A stretch of 39,974 nucleotides of DNA from positions 1 through 39,974 of the forward strand of contig JAGQRI010000069.1 of assembly GCA_020425515.1 (NCBI GenBank), read 5' to 3'. The position numbers and the translations under genes are program-made. The notes under the pieces were generated by a model. It was not told where the DNA came from. It made no database searches and saw only the letters and a list, made by a program, of their open reading frames with translations. This DNA is from Planctomycetota bacterium. GTDB taxonomy: Bacteria > Planctomycetota > UBA8742 > UBA2392. Shown in pieces: positions 15,485 through 24,823 of this stretch; position 1 is the first letter of the stretch; each line of letters begins with the position of its first letter.

Positions 15485-17020
15485 TCAGGCGTCGGCGCGG
15501 TCGAGGGTGCGGTAGCCGATGGCCTCGCTGATGTGCTCGGCGGCGATCTCAACGCTGCCTTCGAGGTCGGCGATGGTGCGGGCGATCTTGCGGATTCGGG
15601 TGTACGCCCGCGCGCTGAGTTGCAGGCTTTCCATCGCCGTGTCGAGCAGCGCTTTCACCGGGCCGTCGAGGTCGGCGTACTGGCGCACCTCCTTGTCGGT
15701 CATCCCGGCGTTGTTGTGCAGCCCCTTGCGCGCGCCTTTGAACCGGCGGGTCTGGGCATCACGCGCGGCCTGCACCCGCTGCCGCATCTCGGCCGAGCCC
15801 AGCCCGGTCGCGCCGCCGGACAGTTCCTTGTAATCCACGCTCGGCACTTCGAGGTGAATATCAATCCGGTCCAGCAACGGCCCGCTGATGCGCCCGCGGT
15901 ACTGCGCGATCTGCCTTGGGCTGCACACACAGCGTTTGGTCGCGTGCCCCAGATACCCGCACGGGCACGGGTTCATGGCGGCCACCATCATCATGCGCGC
16001 GGGGTAGGTCTGGCTGCCGGATGCGCGGCTGATCGTGACCGTGCCGTCCTCAAGCGGCTGGCGCATGACCTCGAGCGTTTTCCGGTTGAACTCGGGAAAT
16101 TCGTCCAGGAACAGCACGCCGTTGTGCGCGAGGCTGATTTCGCCCGGGCGCGGATTCGTCCCGCCGCCGATCATGCCCGCGTCGCTGATCGTATGGTGCG
16201 GGCTGCGGAACGGGCGTTTCGTGATCAGCGGCATCTCCTTCGTGACCAGCCCGGCGACGCTGTAGACCTTCGTCGTCTCCAGCGCTTCATCGAGCGTCAT
16301 GCGCGGCAGCACCGTCGGCAGGCGCTTGCTGAGCATGCTCTTGCCGACACCCGGGTTTCCGAGCATCAGCACGTTGTGTCCGCCTGAGGCCGCGATCATC
16401 AGCGCCCGCTTGGCGGCTTCCTGCCCTTTGACGTCGCTGAAGTCGGCGCCGTAGTCCTCGGCGTGGTCGAAGTAGGCGTCGATGTCGGCGACGTACGGCT
16501 CGATCGGCTGGTTGCCGTTGATGAACCCGACGACCTCGCGCAGGTGCCCGGCCGGGATGATGTCGATGCCTTCCACGACCGCGGCCTCACCGGCGTTGTC
16601 CTCGGGCACGATCAGTGTTTTCACGTTGCGCTTCTTGAGTGCCAGCGCAATCGGCAGCACGCCCGACACTCGGCGAATGCGCCCGTCGAGGGCGAGCTCA
16701 CCGATCATGGCGTGGCGTGAAATCGCTTCCGGGTCCACCTGGTGGTTCACGCCCATGGCGCCGACGGCAATCGGCAGATCGTAGGCCGAGCCTTCCTTCT
16801 TCAGGTCCGCCGGCGCGAGGTTCACGGTCAGGCGCAGCACCGGCCAGTTGTAGCCGGCGTTCTCGATGGCGGCGCGCACGCGCTCACGCGCCTCGGTGAT
16901 CGACTTGTCGGGCAGGCCGACGACGATGAACATGGCCTCGCCGCCGGAGCCGTCGACCTCGACGTCCACAGGAACAGCCGAGATGCCGCTCACACCGGCG
17001 CTGGTAATCCGGACAATCAT
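15485..17020 (-). CDS. comM: YifB/ComM-family Mg-chelatase-like AAA+ ATPase
   Basis: A protein of 511 residues, the full family length. The N-terminal ChlI-like/Lon-protease-like domain (MIVRITSAGVSGISAVPVDVEV to about 165) is followed by the ATPase domain: Walker A GNPGVGKS (221-228), FRSPHHTISDAGMIGGG, and Walker B VLFLDEFPEF (about 302-311). Then come the Cys motif NPCPCGY...CVCS (350-367), SGPLLDRIDIHLEVP, and the C-terminal Mg-chelatase helical domain. ComM acts in branch migration of incoming DNA during natural transformation in Gammaproteobacteria; here the role is inferred from the family. The start follows TATAAC at six bases, so it may be leaderless. It lies 45 bases downstream of the two-AAA ATPase, in the same direction. 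Confidence 0.95.
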   Translation of the reverse strand: MIVRITSAGVSGISAVPVDVEVDGSGGEAMFIVVGLPDKSITEARERVRAAIENAGYNWPVLRLTVNLAPADLKKEGSAYDLPIAVGAMGVNHQVDPEAISRHAMIGELALDGRIRRVSGVLPIALALKKRNVKTLIVPEDNAGEAAVVEGIDIIPAGHLREVVGFINGNQPIEPYVADIDAYFDHAEDYGADFSDVKGQEAAKRALMIAASGGHNVLMLGNPGVGKSMLSKRLPTVLPRMTLDEALETTKVYSVAGLVTKEMPLITKRPFRSPHHTISDAGMIGGGTNPRPGEISLAHNGVLFLDEFPEFNRKTLEVMRQPLEDGTVTISRASGSQTYPARMMMVAAMNPCPCGYLGHATKRCVCSPRQIAQYRGRISGPLLDRIDIHLEVPSVDYKELSGGATGLGSAEMRQRVQAARDAQTRRFKGARKGLHNNAGMTDKEVRQYADLDGPVKALLDTAMESLQLSARAYTRIRKIARTIADLEGSVEIAAEHISEAIGYRTLDRADA

Positions 17021-17026
17021 GGCGCG

Positions 17027-17032
17027 GTTATA
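17027..17032 (-). promoter_or_regulatory. -10-like hexamer of the comM-like gene, leaderless
   Basis: TATAAC on the minus strand is exactly six bases before the ATG. It is one base from TATAAT. Confidence 0.55.
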
Positions 17033-17065
17033 GCAGTCCCGTCGGGCAATTGGGATTCCCCTGCC

Positions 17066-18559
17066 CTACATCGGCATCGCCGGGCCACGGGCGGCCTGGC
17101 TCGCGCGGCGGGCTGCTTCCTCGTAGCGCGCGCGGTTCGAGCGCACGCTTTCAATCGCACTCTGGAAGTACTCGTCGGCGCCGCGATCTTCCTTGCCCAT
17201 GGCCCGGTCCATCGCGCATGCATGGCGCACGTCCTCGGTTACACGCCGCAGATCCGCGCCTGTGAAGCCTTCGGTCGCGTCGACGAGGGCGGGCAACCCG
17301 GACGGGCGCAGGGCCTCCGGCAGGTTCTCGATGTCGCGCTCGATGATTTTCCGGCGGGCGTCCGGGTTGGGCAACGCCAGTTCCAGCCACAGTTCGATAC
17401 GCCCCGAGCGGATCAAGGCCGGAGGCAGTTGGGCTACGTCCATCGCTGTCATGACGACGCAGACGCGCCCGCTGCCGTCGCTTTCTATGCCGTCAAGCAA
17501 CGTCAGCAGGTAACGGTACAGCCCTGATTCCCGGCTATTCTCGAAGATCACGTCGGTGTCGTCGATGAAGATGACGGACGGGGCGGATTCCTTCGCAGCG
17601 TGCACGACGCGCTGGATGTTTTCATAGAAGGTGTGCGAGCCCGCGATGATGCTGCCGTCGATCAGGAAGAACTTGCTGTGCATGCGCCGGGCCAGCGCGC
17701 GCCCGATGGTAGTCTTGCCCGTGCCCGGCGGACCCAGCAACAGCACGCCGCGCTTGCGTTTGAGGTCCAGTTCGCGGGCGAGCTCGATGTTCTCGAACGG
17801 CACCACCAGGTGCGCTTGCAGCGCCTCGATCACTTCTTCCGCGCCGATCAGTTCGTCGAAATCGACCTCGCGGACCTCGGAGATATTCACGTTGCCGGTC
17901 AGGTGGTGCGATTCGAGGTACTCAATGAAGGAAGCCGAGTTGACCTCAGGTTGCTTGGCCACCCAGTGGCAGGCTGTCTCCAGGTGGTACAGGTTGAGGC
18001 GCGGCGCGAAACGGTGAACGCGGTCAAAATCGATATGGGAGGCGTGGGCGTCTCCCAGGTGGACGGTACAGAAGCTGCGGTAGTCCTCCGGGGCGAACGC
18101 ACGCAAGCCCACCACCTGGCCCATGTCCTGGAATTCTTCCGGGATATCGCTCGATGACACCATCAGCAGGCGCTTGTCAGTGCGCCGCACATAGTCGGCG
18201 ATCGCATGCAGCGGCGTCTGCAGCCAGTCCTTGCGTGGATAGAAATGCCCGCAACCCAGGAAGCGTAACAGCACGTCGAAGTCGTCCATGTAGACTTCGT
18301 CGTGCTTCTCGAGCGCCTGCATCACCACTTCGAAGAATGCTTCCTCAACGGCGGCGGGATTGCGTTCGCGCCATCCTTCAAGCAGGCCCGCACCGTCCAG
18401 GCGGGCCGGCTTGCGGGAGTGGGCAACATGGTCGAGCACCGTAGTGCGCCCGCTGCCGCGACGCCCGGCCAGGAAGACGAGATTGCGCTCAGGCAGGACT
18501 TTTCGCAGCCAGTCGGCCGCACTCTGCTGCGCGGGCAGCAGTTTATGTTTCGTCGCCAC
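17066..18559 (-). CDS. Tandem AAA ATPase with degenerate first domain
   Basis: A protein of 497 residues. The C-terminal AAA domain is intact: Walker A GPPGTGKT (276-283), Walker B VIFIDD (329-334), sensor-like VVMTAMD, and LIRSGRIELWLEL with the arginine-finger region (about 384-387), then a helical lid. The N-terminal domain has a nucleotide-loop-like GRRGSGRT (32-39), where the usual Lys is Arg, and EVYMDD as a possible second acidic motif (88-93), so it may bind but not hydrolyse ATP. The two-domain order recalls Cdc48/p97-like unfoldases, but no family is confirmed. The GTG at 18559 was chosen: GGAGG sits five bases upstream, whereas the TTG five codons earlier has no such site. It is probably transcribed with the comM-like gene. 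Confidence 0.8.
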   Translation of the reverse strand: MATKHKLLPAQQSAADWLRKVLPERNLVFLAGRRGSGRTTVLDHVAHSRKPARLDGAGLLEGWRERNPAAVEEAFFEVVMQALEKHDEVYMDDFDVLLRFLGCGHFYPRKDWLQTPLHAIADYVRRTDKRLLMVSSSDIPEEFQDMGQVVGLRAFAPEDYRSFCTVHLGDAHASHIDFDRVHRFAPRLNLYHLETACHWVAKQPEVNSASFIEYLESHHLTGNVNISEVREVDFDELIGAEEVIEALQAHLVVPFENIELARELDLKRKRGVLLLGPPGTGKTTIGRALARRMHSKFFLIDGSIIAGSHTFYENIQRVVHAAKESAPSVIFIDDTDVIFENSRESGLYRYLLTLLDGIESDGSGRVCVVMTAMDVAQLPPALIRSGRIELWLELALPNPDARRKIIERDIENLPEALRPSGLPALVDATEGFTGADLRRVTEDVRHACAMDRAMGKEDRGADEYFQSAIESVRSNRARYEEAARRASQAARGPAMPM

Positions 18560-18625
18560 AACCACCTCCGGCAAGGGGAACGTTCGGGTGCTTCAAGCAT
18601 ACCCCACGAACCCTCCCGGCGGGCG

Positions 18626-21184
18626 TCAGGCCCGATTTCGCCAGAGCGTACGCAAGCCGGCCAGCATTGCCGCGAACAGGCCGGCCAGCAGCATCCACGC
18701 GCCGGTACCGGTGCCGGTGCTGCAGTTGCTGTCGTCGCCACCGCCGCTTCCGCCGCTGGACGGTGCGGAACCGCCGAGCTCGAATGCGCCGATATCGACG
18801 CCGTTGCCGTCGTCGCGCCCGTAGCCTCGCTGGTCGGTTCCCAGCGCCAGCGGGTTGCTGCCGACGTTGCGCGCGGGGCTGGTGCTTGCGATGGCGTGGG
18901 TCATGGTCGAGCCGCCGTTGTTCGCCAGAGCGCTCAGCAACGGGTCCACGTTCAGCAGGTTGTTCGTGCCCGAGCCGGTCGATGCGCCGACAGAATCGCC
19001 CAGCAGGCTGCTGTTCATCGTGGTGATGCTGCCGTTGACGTCCGGCCCGATGTTCGCGCTGTTGTTGCTGATGATCGTGCTTTGCAGCGTCGTACCGGGG
19101 GTGTCCAGGTACATGCCGCCGCCCTGCAGGACGCCGACGCCGCTCGTTGAGCCGGTCACACCGGGGGTGTTGGCGCTGCCGCCCACACCCGGGCTTCCCG
19201 CTGACGGCGTGCCGATGGTGTTGAACGCGATGGTCGAGTTGGAGATCGTGAGCGAACCAGTGAAGCAATCGACGCCCCCGCCCGAGGAGCCGCCACCCGC
19301 GCCCGCACTGCCGCCTGCGCCGCCGATACCGGTAAATGCGTTGCCGCCCGCGCCGCCGTCGCCGCCGTCGCCCGGTGCGCAGGCGTTGCCTGAAAGCGTG
19401 CAACTGGTGATGTCGAGCGTGCCCGACCCCGTCGCCACGCCGCCTCCGTTGGCTCTCGCGCCGCTACCGCCCGCCCCGCCGGCGCCTCCGACAATGGCGG
19501 TCCCGCTGCCGGTTGCAGCACCCCCGGCGCCACCCGCCCCGCCGGCGCCGCCATCGACACTGTTGCCATTGAGCGTGGAGTTGAGCAGCGTCATTGACGT
19601 GCCCAGATACACGATCGCGCCGCCATACATACTGTTCGCGCTACCGCCGCTGCCGCCGGCACCGCCCAGCAATTTGGAAGCGCCGCCAGTTCCGCCGGCC
19701 CCGCCGTTGCCCCCGGTGGCGGCGTTCGCCGAAAGGGTGCAGGTGTCGATGCTGAGGCTGTTCCCGCCGAAGTAGACTCCAGCGCCCCTTGTCCCCCCTC
19801 CGCTGCCGCCGTTGCCGCCGGCTCCGCCGGCAGACAGGAAGGCGTTGCCGCCCGCGCCGCCGGCCTGGCCGTCACCGCCGGTCGATGTGTTGGAACTGAT
19901 GGTCGAGTACGCGATCGAGACGTCGTCGGCATCAACGTACAGCCCGCCGGCAAAGGCGCCGCCGCCGGCACCGCCAGAGCCGCCGCTTGAACCGTTTTGC
20001 CCGCCGTCGCCGCCGACTGCGCCTGCCCCGCCGGTGCAGCTGTTACCGGTCAGGCTGGCGCCATCGATGTTCAGCCCGCCTTGCTCGGAATAGGCGGCCC
20101 CACCGTACGCGCCGCCGCCGTCTCCGCCGGGGCCGCCGTCGCCACCATTCGCACTACTCGCGCCATTCCTGCCAAAGCCGGCCGTACCACCCAATGCCTG
20201 GTTGGAACTGAGGGTCGTGCCACCGATGGTGAGGCTGCCCGAAACTTCGTTGTACAGTCCGCCGCCGGCGGCACTGCCCCCGTTGCCGCCTGCGCCCCCG
20301 GCATAGCCAAACGTACTACTTGCGCCCGCATTACCGCCCGCACCGCCCACGCCGCCAGTCGCTACGTTGCCGCTGAAGGTCCCGCCGTCGATCGTAACGG
20401 TTCCGGCGCCGAACCAAGCGCCCGCGCCGAAACCCTGGCCACCGTCCCCGCCGCTGCCTCCGTTACCGCCGCTTGTGACAGACGCGTACCCTGCGCCGCC
20501 GGGCCCACCGGCGCCGCCTGTGGCGTGATTGTTGGTGATAGTACAGTTCGTGACCTGCACCGTGCCGTTGGCCGCGAACAGCCCGCCGCCGCCGCCGGAA
20601 TTGCCCGCGCCGCCGGTCCCCCCGTTCGGCGAGCCAAAGGTACCGTTCGCGCCGGCGTTGCCGGCGCCACCCTGTGCCGTGTTGTTGTTGAAGGTGACGT
20701 TTTCCAGCGTCAGGTCGCCGCCGTTCTGCAGGATGCCGCCGCCGTAGGCGGTGCCGGCCGAGCTGCCGTTGTCGGTGGCGAGCCCGTTGCGGATGGTCAG
20801 GTCGCGGATCGTGACCGTGACGCCCGACGACGGGCTGATCAGGAACGCCCGGTCTTCACTGTTGGCGTCGATGATCGTGCTGCCCTGCCCGGCGCCGATG
20901 ATTTCGAGACTGCCGCCGGTCTTGGTGATTTCCAGGTCACCCGTGCCGGCGTTCAGCCGCCCGGCGTCCAGCGTGATCGTGCCCGATGCGATGATGATGC
21001 GGTCGTCACTGGTGACCGCATTGACCGCCGTCAGCGCCGCGCGCAGCGAGGTCAGGTCATTGGCGTTGTGGTCGACAGCGTGCAGGTTCTGCGCGCAAAC
21101 GCCCGCCAGCCCGAAGGGCAGCGACACCAGCAAAGCGCGTCTGACATCGAGGTTCCGGTAGAACGAACGGCTGCGTTTCGACAT
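18626..21184 (-). CDS. Gly-rich right-handed beta-helix surface protein
   Basis: A protein of 852 residues with a signal-like basic/hydrophobic N-terminus (SFYRNLDVRRALLVSLPFGLAGVCAQ). The body is made of beta-helix turns (ITISDxTI, LTIxNSTI, SLTIDGxTLSxN) separated by long GGAGGAGG-type linkers. The repeat unit is roughly 60 residues and occurs about nine times, similar in style to PE-PGRS proteins. The segment NNGGSTMTHAIA...SPARNVGSNP...DQRGYGRDDGNGVDIGAFELG fits the choice-of-anchor Q domain. The C-terminus has a Gly-rich stretch, a Cys, a hydrophobic helix (MLLAGLFAAML) and a basic end (LRTLWRNR), which looks like a CTERM sorting signal. The second Met (21184) has AGGAG six bases upstream; Met at 21187 is an alternative. 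It is predicted to be anchored outside the cell; the ligand is unknown. Confidence 0.85.
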   Translation of the reverse strand: MSKRSRSFYRNLDVRRALLVSLPFGLAGVCAQNLHAVDHNANDLTSLRAALTAVNAVTSDDRIIIASGTITLDAGRLNAGTGDLEITKTGGSLEIIGAGQGSTIIDANSEDRAFLISPSSGVTVTIRDLTIRNGLATDNGSSAGTAYGGGILQNGGDLTLENVTFNNNTAQGGAGNAGANGTFGSPNGGTGGAGNSGGGGGLFAANGTVQVTNCTITNNHATGGAGGPGGAGYASVTSGGNGGSGGDGGQGFGAGAWFGAGTVTIDGGTFSGNVATGGVGGAGGNAGASSTFGYAGGAGGNGGSAAGGGLYNEVSGSLTIGGTTLSSNQALGGTAGFGRNGASSANGGDGGPGGDGGGAYGGAAYSEQGGLNIDGASLTGNSCTGGAGAVGGDGGQNGSSGGSGGAGGGAFAGGLYVDADDVSIAYSTISSNTSTGGDGQAGGAGGNAFLSAGGAGGNGGSGGGTRGAGVYFGGNSLSIDTCTLSANAATGGNGGAGGTGGASKLLGGAGGSGGSANSMYGGAIVYLGTSMTLLNSTLNGNSVDGGAGGAGGAGGAATGSGTAIVGGAGGAGGSGARANGGGVATGSGTLDITSCTLSGNACAPGDGGDGGAGGNAFTGIGGAGGSAGAGGGSSGGGVDCFTGSLTISNSTIAFNTIGTPSAGSPGVGGSANTPGVTGSTSGVGVLQGGGMYLDTPGTTLQSTIISNNSANIGPDVNGSITTMNSSLLGDSVGASTGSGTNNLLNVDPLLSALANNGGSTMTHAIASTSPARNVGSNPLALGTDQRGYGRDDGNGVDIGAFELGGSAPSSGGSGGGDDSNCSTGTGTGAWMLLAGLFAAMLAGLRTLWRNRA

Positions 21185-21263
21185 CATGCTCTCCTGCGGT
21201 ATGTGATGTGTTCAGGCTATCTGATTCGCCTCATCTGCTTCCAGAGGCAGCTGACTGTTCCGT

Positions 21264-23972
21264 TCACAATTCCCCGCGCCGCCACACTGAGCGCAAAGCT
21301 ATCAGCATCGCCGCGAGCAGCCCGGCCAGCAACAACCGGGACCGGGCGTTCGGGTTGGCCGTGCAGCCGCCGCCCCCACCGTCTCCTCCGCCGTTTCCGC
21401 CGCCACCGCCGCTTGGCGTCTGCTCGGTGATGGTCGGTACGTCGGTCGGGAGAGACTCGGTCATGGAGCCGTCGGTCGCCGTGACCACGAACGGGTTCAG
21501 AGCGTCCTGCGCGAGGGTGACCACGATGCTGAAATCGACCGCCCCGCCGCTCAACTGCTGCTGCGCGACCGACGCGTCCGAGCCGTTGATGAAACCGTCG
21601 TCGTTGGAATCACTGTAGATCTTCACCAGGCTGTTCGCCGGCGCGGTACCGACGATCGTGTATGTCGCCGCGTCCAGCGTCACCGCGACGGCCGGGTCGG
21701 TCACAACCGGCTGCGCCACCAGCGGGGCCGAGGTCTCGGTAATCGTCGGCACGTTCGTGGGCGTGCTCTCGAAGCCGGTGCCGTCCTTGGCGGTCACCAC
21801 GAAGTTGTTGGTCGTGCTGAGGGTCAGCGGCGTCGAGATGTTCCAGTTTGTGCCGCCGCCGCTCAATTGTTGCGAGCTCACGACCGTGTCCACCGGGTCG
21901 ATCGCGCCGTTGTTGTTGTAGTCGATGTAGACCTGCACCAGCGCGTCCGGGTCCGCCGTGCCGATGATGTTGAACGTGCCGCCTGTGGTGTTCGTCGCCG
22001 TCGAGGGCGTGGTCACAACGGGCGGGTTCGGCGGCGTCGAGGTCTCGGTGATTGTGGGGACGTCGCTCGGCTCGGACTCGATGGCTGTGTTGTCGACCGT
22101 TGCCATGAAGTTGTTGGCCGTGCCCGCGGAAAGCGAGACCGTGATGCTGAACGAATGGTTGCCCCCGGTCAGTTGCTGTGTGCCGACCACGCTTTCGCCG
22201 GTGTCGATCACCGTGTTGTTGTTCAGGTCCGCGTAGATCCGCACCAGCGTGTTCGTCGCCGCCGTGCCCTTGATGACGTAGGTGGTGCTGGCGACCGAGA
22301 CCGCCGTGGCCGGGTCCTCAATGATCGGGCGCGGGAACCCGAGCTGCACTTCGATGGCGCCGATGTCAGCCTGGCTGTGCTCGCGGTTGTACCACAGCCC
22401 GCGGGTATCATTGACGAGGTTGAGCGGGTTGCTGCCGGAGTTCAGCGCGGCGCTGTTGGTCGGGATCAGCCGGGTCAGCAGCACGCCGCCGTTGTTGGCC
22501 AACGAGCCGAGCTGCGGGTTCTGGTTCAGCTTGTTCGCAACGGCGCCGTTGCTGATCGACGTGTCCGTGGTGTTGCCGAACAGGCAGCCGCTCGCGGTCA
22601 GCGCGCCGAAGAAGTCAGGCCCCTGCGCCGCTGTGCCGCCCCAGAAGATCGTGCTGTGCGCCGTGACCGTGCCGCCGCCGCGGTAGACGTTGCCGCCCTG
22701 TGTGCTGCCGGTGCTGCCCTGGCTCGAACCCGCGCCGCCCGTACCGCCCGTGGCCGTGCCCTCCGCGACGGTGCAGTTGTAGAAGGTCGGCGTGCCGCCC
22801 GTGAACGCGAACGCGCCGCCCGTGGCGTCACCGCCCGGCGCGCCCGCGCCGCCTCCCGACGAGTCGCCGCCGGTCCTGCCAAGGGCCGTGCCGCCGCTGA
22901 AGGTGCCGTTGATGAAATCGGCCATGCCGGTGTTGGCGTACACGTCGCCGCCGGATGCGGACCCGCCTGCGCCGCCATTGAATCCGTTGTTGCCGTCGCC
23001 GCCTATAGCCTGGTTGTTGTAAAGTGTCACGCGCTGGAGCGTCAGGCTGCCGTTGGACAGGTAGATCGCCCCGCCCCTCGCCGCACCGCCTGAGCCGCCG
23101 TCGCCGACCTGTCCCACGGGACTGCCCGGCCCAGGGTTGCCGCCGGGACCACCTCTTCCGGCATGCGCCACGATGTTGTCGATTGTCGTGTCACTGATAA
23201 CCGCCGTGCCGCCGCTGATGTAGATCGCGCCGCCCTGCGCCGCACCGCCGTCGCCCCCAGTGCCGCCGTCGCCACCAGCTCCCGCGCCTGTATTGATGCC
23301 GCCCGAACCGCCCAAACCGCCCAAGCCGCCGCTCGCGTTGATGGTGCTGATCACGCAGCCGTCCAGCGTCAGCGTGCCGCCCGCATGATAGATCGCGCCG
23401 CCGCGCGCCGGTGCGCCCGTCCCGCCCGGGCCGCCGTCGGCGGGCGGGCTGCCGGGTGTACCGAGCGTGCCCACGGCGCCGGCCGCGCCGCTGGTTGAGC
23501 AGGTAAGGATCTCGACGCTTTCCAGCGTCATGTCGCTGCCGCTCTCGTTCAGGATCGCGGCGCCCCGGGCCTCGCTGCCGTTGGTGCCATTGTCGACGGC
23601 CGAGCCGCCCTGGATGGTCAAGTCGCGGAACGTGACGGTTGCCCCGCCGCTCATGTTGACGTGAAAGACGCGATCGACGTTGCCGCCGTCGATGATCGTC
23701 TGGCCGACGCCCGCGCCCTCGATGACCAGGCTTCCGCCCGTACGGATAATGTCGAGGTCGCCGCTGCCGTTGGAGTTCTCGCCCGCCGCACCCGACAGCG
23801 TGAAGGTACCGGCAACGACAGTGATCGTATCGCTGCCCGTATTCCCGTTGCTGGTCGTGATGTGCGCGCGCAACTCGGATACGTTGTTGGCGGTGAAGCT
23901 TGCGGCCGACACCCCGCCCGCGGCCAGCACGCACAACACGGCCAGCGCAAGCAATGCGGATTTGCGTTCCAT
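21264..23972 (-). CDS. Gly-rich beta-helix protein with three Ig-like Ca-loop repeats
   Basis: A protein of 902 residues. The signal peptide is MERKSALLALAVLCVLAAGGVSAA. A beta-helix with Gly-rich linkers (about 30-440) contains the choice-of-anchor Q end LANNGGVLLTRLIPTNSAAL...NDTRGLWYNREHSQADIGAIEV. Three tandem domains of about 90 residues follow, each beginning VVTxPxxAxx and carrying an Asp/Asn loop (DLNNNTVIDTGE, DYNNNGAIDPVD, DSNDDGFINGSD) that looks like a calcium-binding loop, then QQLSGG and NxFVVTATDG. The tail (GGGGGC, then LLLAGLLAAML, then ALRSVWRR) matches the tail of the neighbouring beta-helix protein. The ATG at 23972 has GAGG six bases upstream. It lies 79 bases upstream of the other beta-helix gene, so the pair probably forms an operon. 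Confidence 0.85.
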   Translation of the reverse strand: MERKSALLALAVLCVLAAGGVSAASFTANNVSELRAHITTSNGNTGSDTITVVAGTFTLSGAAGENSNGSGDLDIIRTGGSLVIEGAGVGQTIIDGGNVDRVFHVNMSGGATVTFRDLTIQGGSAVDNGTNGSEARGAAILNESGSDMTLESVEILTCSTSGAAGAVGTLGTPGSPPADGGPGGTGAPARGGAIYHAGGTLTLDGCVISTINASGGLGGLGGSGGINTGAGAGGDGGTGGDGGAAQGGAIYISGGTAVISDTTIDNIVAHAGRGGPGGNPGPGSPVGQVGDGGSGGAARGGAIYLSNGSLTLQRVTLYNNQAIGGDGNNGFNGGAGGSASGGDVYANTGMADFINGTFSGGTALGRTGGDSSGGGAGAPGGDATGGAFAFTGGTPTFYNCTVAEGTATGGTGGAGSSQGSTGSTQGGNVYRGGGTVTAHSTIFWGGTAAQGPDFFGALTASGCLFGNTTDTSISNGAVANKLNQNPQLGSLANNGGVLLTRLIPTNSAALNSGSNPLNLVNDTRGLWYNREHSQADIGAIEVQLGFPRPIIEDPATAVSVASTTYVIKGTAATNTLVRIYADLNNNTVIDTGESVVGTQQLTGGNHSFSITVSLSAGTANNFMATVDNTAIESEPSDVPTITETSTPPNPPVVTTPSTATNTTGGTFNIIGTADPDALVQVYIDYNNNGAIDPVDTVVSSQQLSGGGTNWNISTPLTLSTTNNFVVTAKDGTGFESTPTNVPTITETSAPLVAQPVVTDPAVAVTLDAATYTIVGTAPANSLVKIYSDSNDDGFINGSDASVAQQQLSGGAVDFSIVVTLAQDALNPFVVTATDGSMTESLPTDVPTITEQTPSGGGGGNGGGDGGGGGCTANPNARSRLLLAGLLAAMLIALRSVWRRGEL

Positions 23973-24055
23973 GATTGTCCTCAACCGGGGTTGTGCGGAG
24001 TATCGCGCTTTCGATCCCGTGTGTCCAATCACAGTCGCGTTTGATTTGGTTCATG

Positions 24056-24064
24056 TGGTATGCT
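24056..24064 (+). promoter_or_regulatory. Extended -10 (TGG-TATGCT), predicted leaderless
   Basis: TATGCT (24059-24064) ends six bases before the ATG at 24071 and carries TG one base upstream, as in an extended -10. No ribosome site is present. It lies in the 98-base divergent gap with the beta-helix gene. Confidence 0.55.
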
Positions 24065-24070
24065 TCCGCC

Positions 24071-24799
24071 ATGCAACCGCCACCCGGAAGACAGCCCGCG
24101 CCATGGCAGCAGGGGCCGCAGTACGGCGCGCCCCCGCCGCAATACGGCGCACCCCCGCAGTACGGCGCGCCGGGCTACGGCATGCAGCAGTACTACCCGC
24201 CGCCGCGCAAACGCAAAGTCTGGCTGATCGTGCTGCTGGTGATCGGCATCCCGATCGTGTTGGTCCTGGGCGTCGTCGGACTGGCCGTGGGCATGAACGC
24301 CATGGCCGAGGAAAAGCCCGCCAGCGCCGCCGACAAGCAACTGGTGCTGAAGGCGGAAGACATCGAGCCCTACCTTGACGGCTTCCACGCCACGCCGGGC
24401 AAGGAAAAAGCCACGCGTATCGAGCAGATCGACGACAGTTGGGAAATCGATTACGAGTACGAGGACGACACGGTCTACCTGATGTCGATCTACGTGCATG
24501 AAAACAGCGCCGAGGACGCGAAGTACACGTACTCGGGGCAGGAGATCGGCACCAGCGTCGGCTACGCGCAGGGGGGCGGCGGCATCAAGGAAATCGAGCG
24601 CAACGACCTGTTCAAATGGGGCGACCAGTCGAAGTTCTTTCTGATCCAGAAGAATGGCCAGAACCTCGGCAACCGCCTGGTCGCACGAAAGGGTGGCAAG
24701 GTGGTGTACATCATCTTCAGCGGCGTCTACTTCGACGACCCCCAATGGATCCACGAACTGCTCGACCCGCTGATGCAGCGCATCGAGACTTCCGGTTGA
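24071..24799 (+). CDS. Pro-rich single-pass membrane protein
   Basis: A protein of 242 residues. The first 47 residues are a Pro/Gln/Tyr/Gly-rich cytoplasmic tail built from PQYGAPP repeats, followed by KRK and one membrane segment (about 50-76, VWLIVLLVIGIPIVLVLGVVGLAVG). The remaining extracytoplasmic domain (about 85-242) contains KATRIEQIDDSWEIDYEYED and GNRLVARKGGKVVYIIFSGVYFDDPQWIHELLDPLMQRI; no family was recognised. The start at 24071 replaces a longer frame with no basis. It overlaps nothing and lies 24 bases before the next exported-protein gene, so both are probably one operon under the leaderless-type promoter. Confidence 0.8.
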   Translation: MQPPPGRQPAPWQQGPQYGAPPPQYGAPPQYGAPGYGMQQYYPPPRKRKVWLIVLLVIGIPIVLVLGVVGLAVGMNAMAEEKPASAADKQLVLKAEDIEPYLDGFHATPGKEKATRIEQIDDSWEIDYEYEDDTVYLMSIYVHENSAEDAKYTYSGQEIGTSVGYAQGGGGIKEIERNDLFKWGDQSKFFLIQKNGQNLGNRLVARKGGKVVYIIFSGVYFDDPQWIHELLDPLMQRIETSG

Positions 24800-24823
24800 T
24801 CAACCAACTCCGGAGGAAGTGAT

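Noticed and set aside
19997-21430. Long plus-strand open frame over the beta-helix gene
   Set aside because: It is a shadow of the Gly-rich coding sequence: Gly codons GGN read as Ala/Arg/Pro on the other strand.
18900-23700. CRISPR-like short repeats
   Set aside because: The repetition is CCGCCG-type codon repetition in a Gly-rich protein. It has no constant spacer length or conserved direct repeat.
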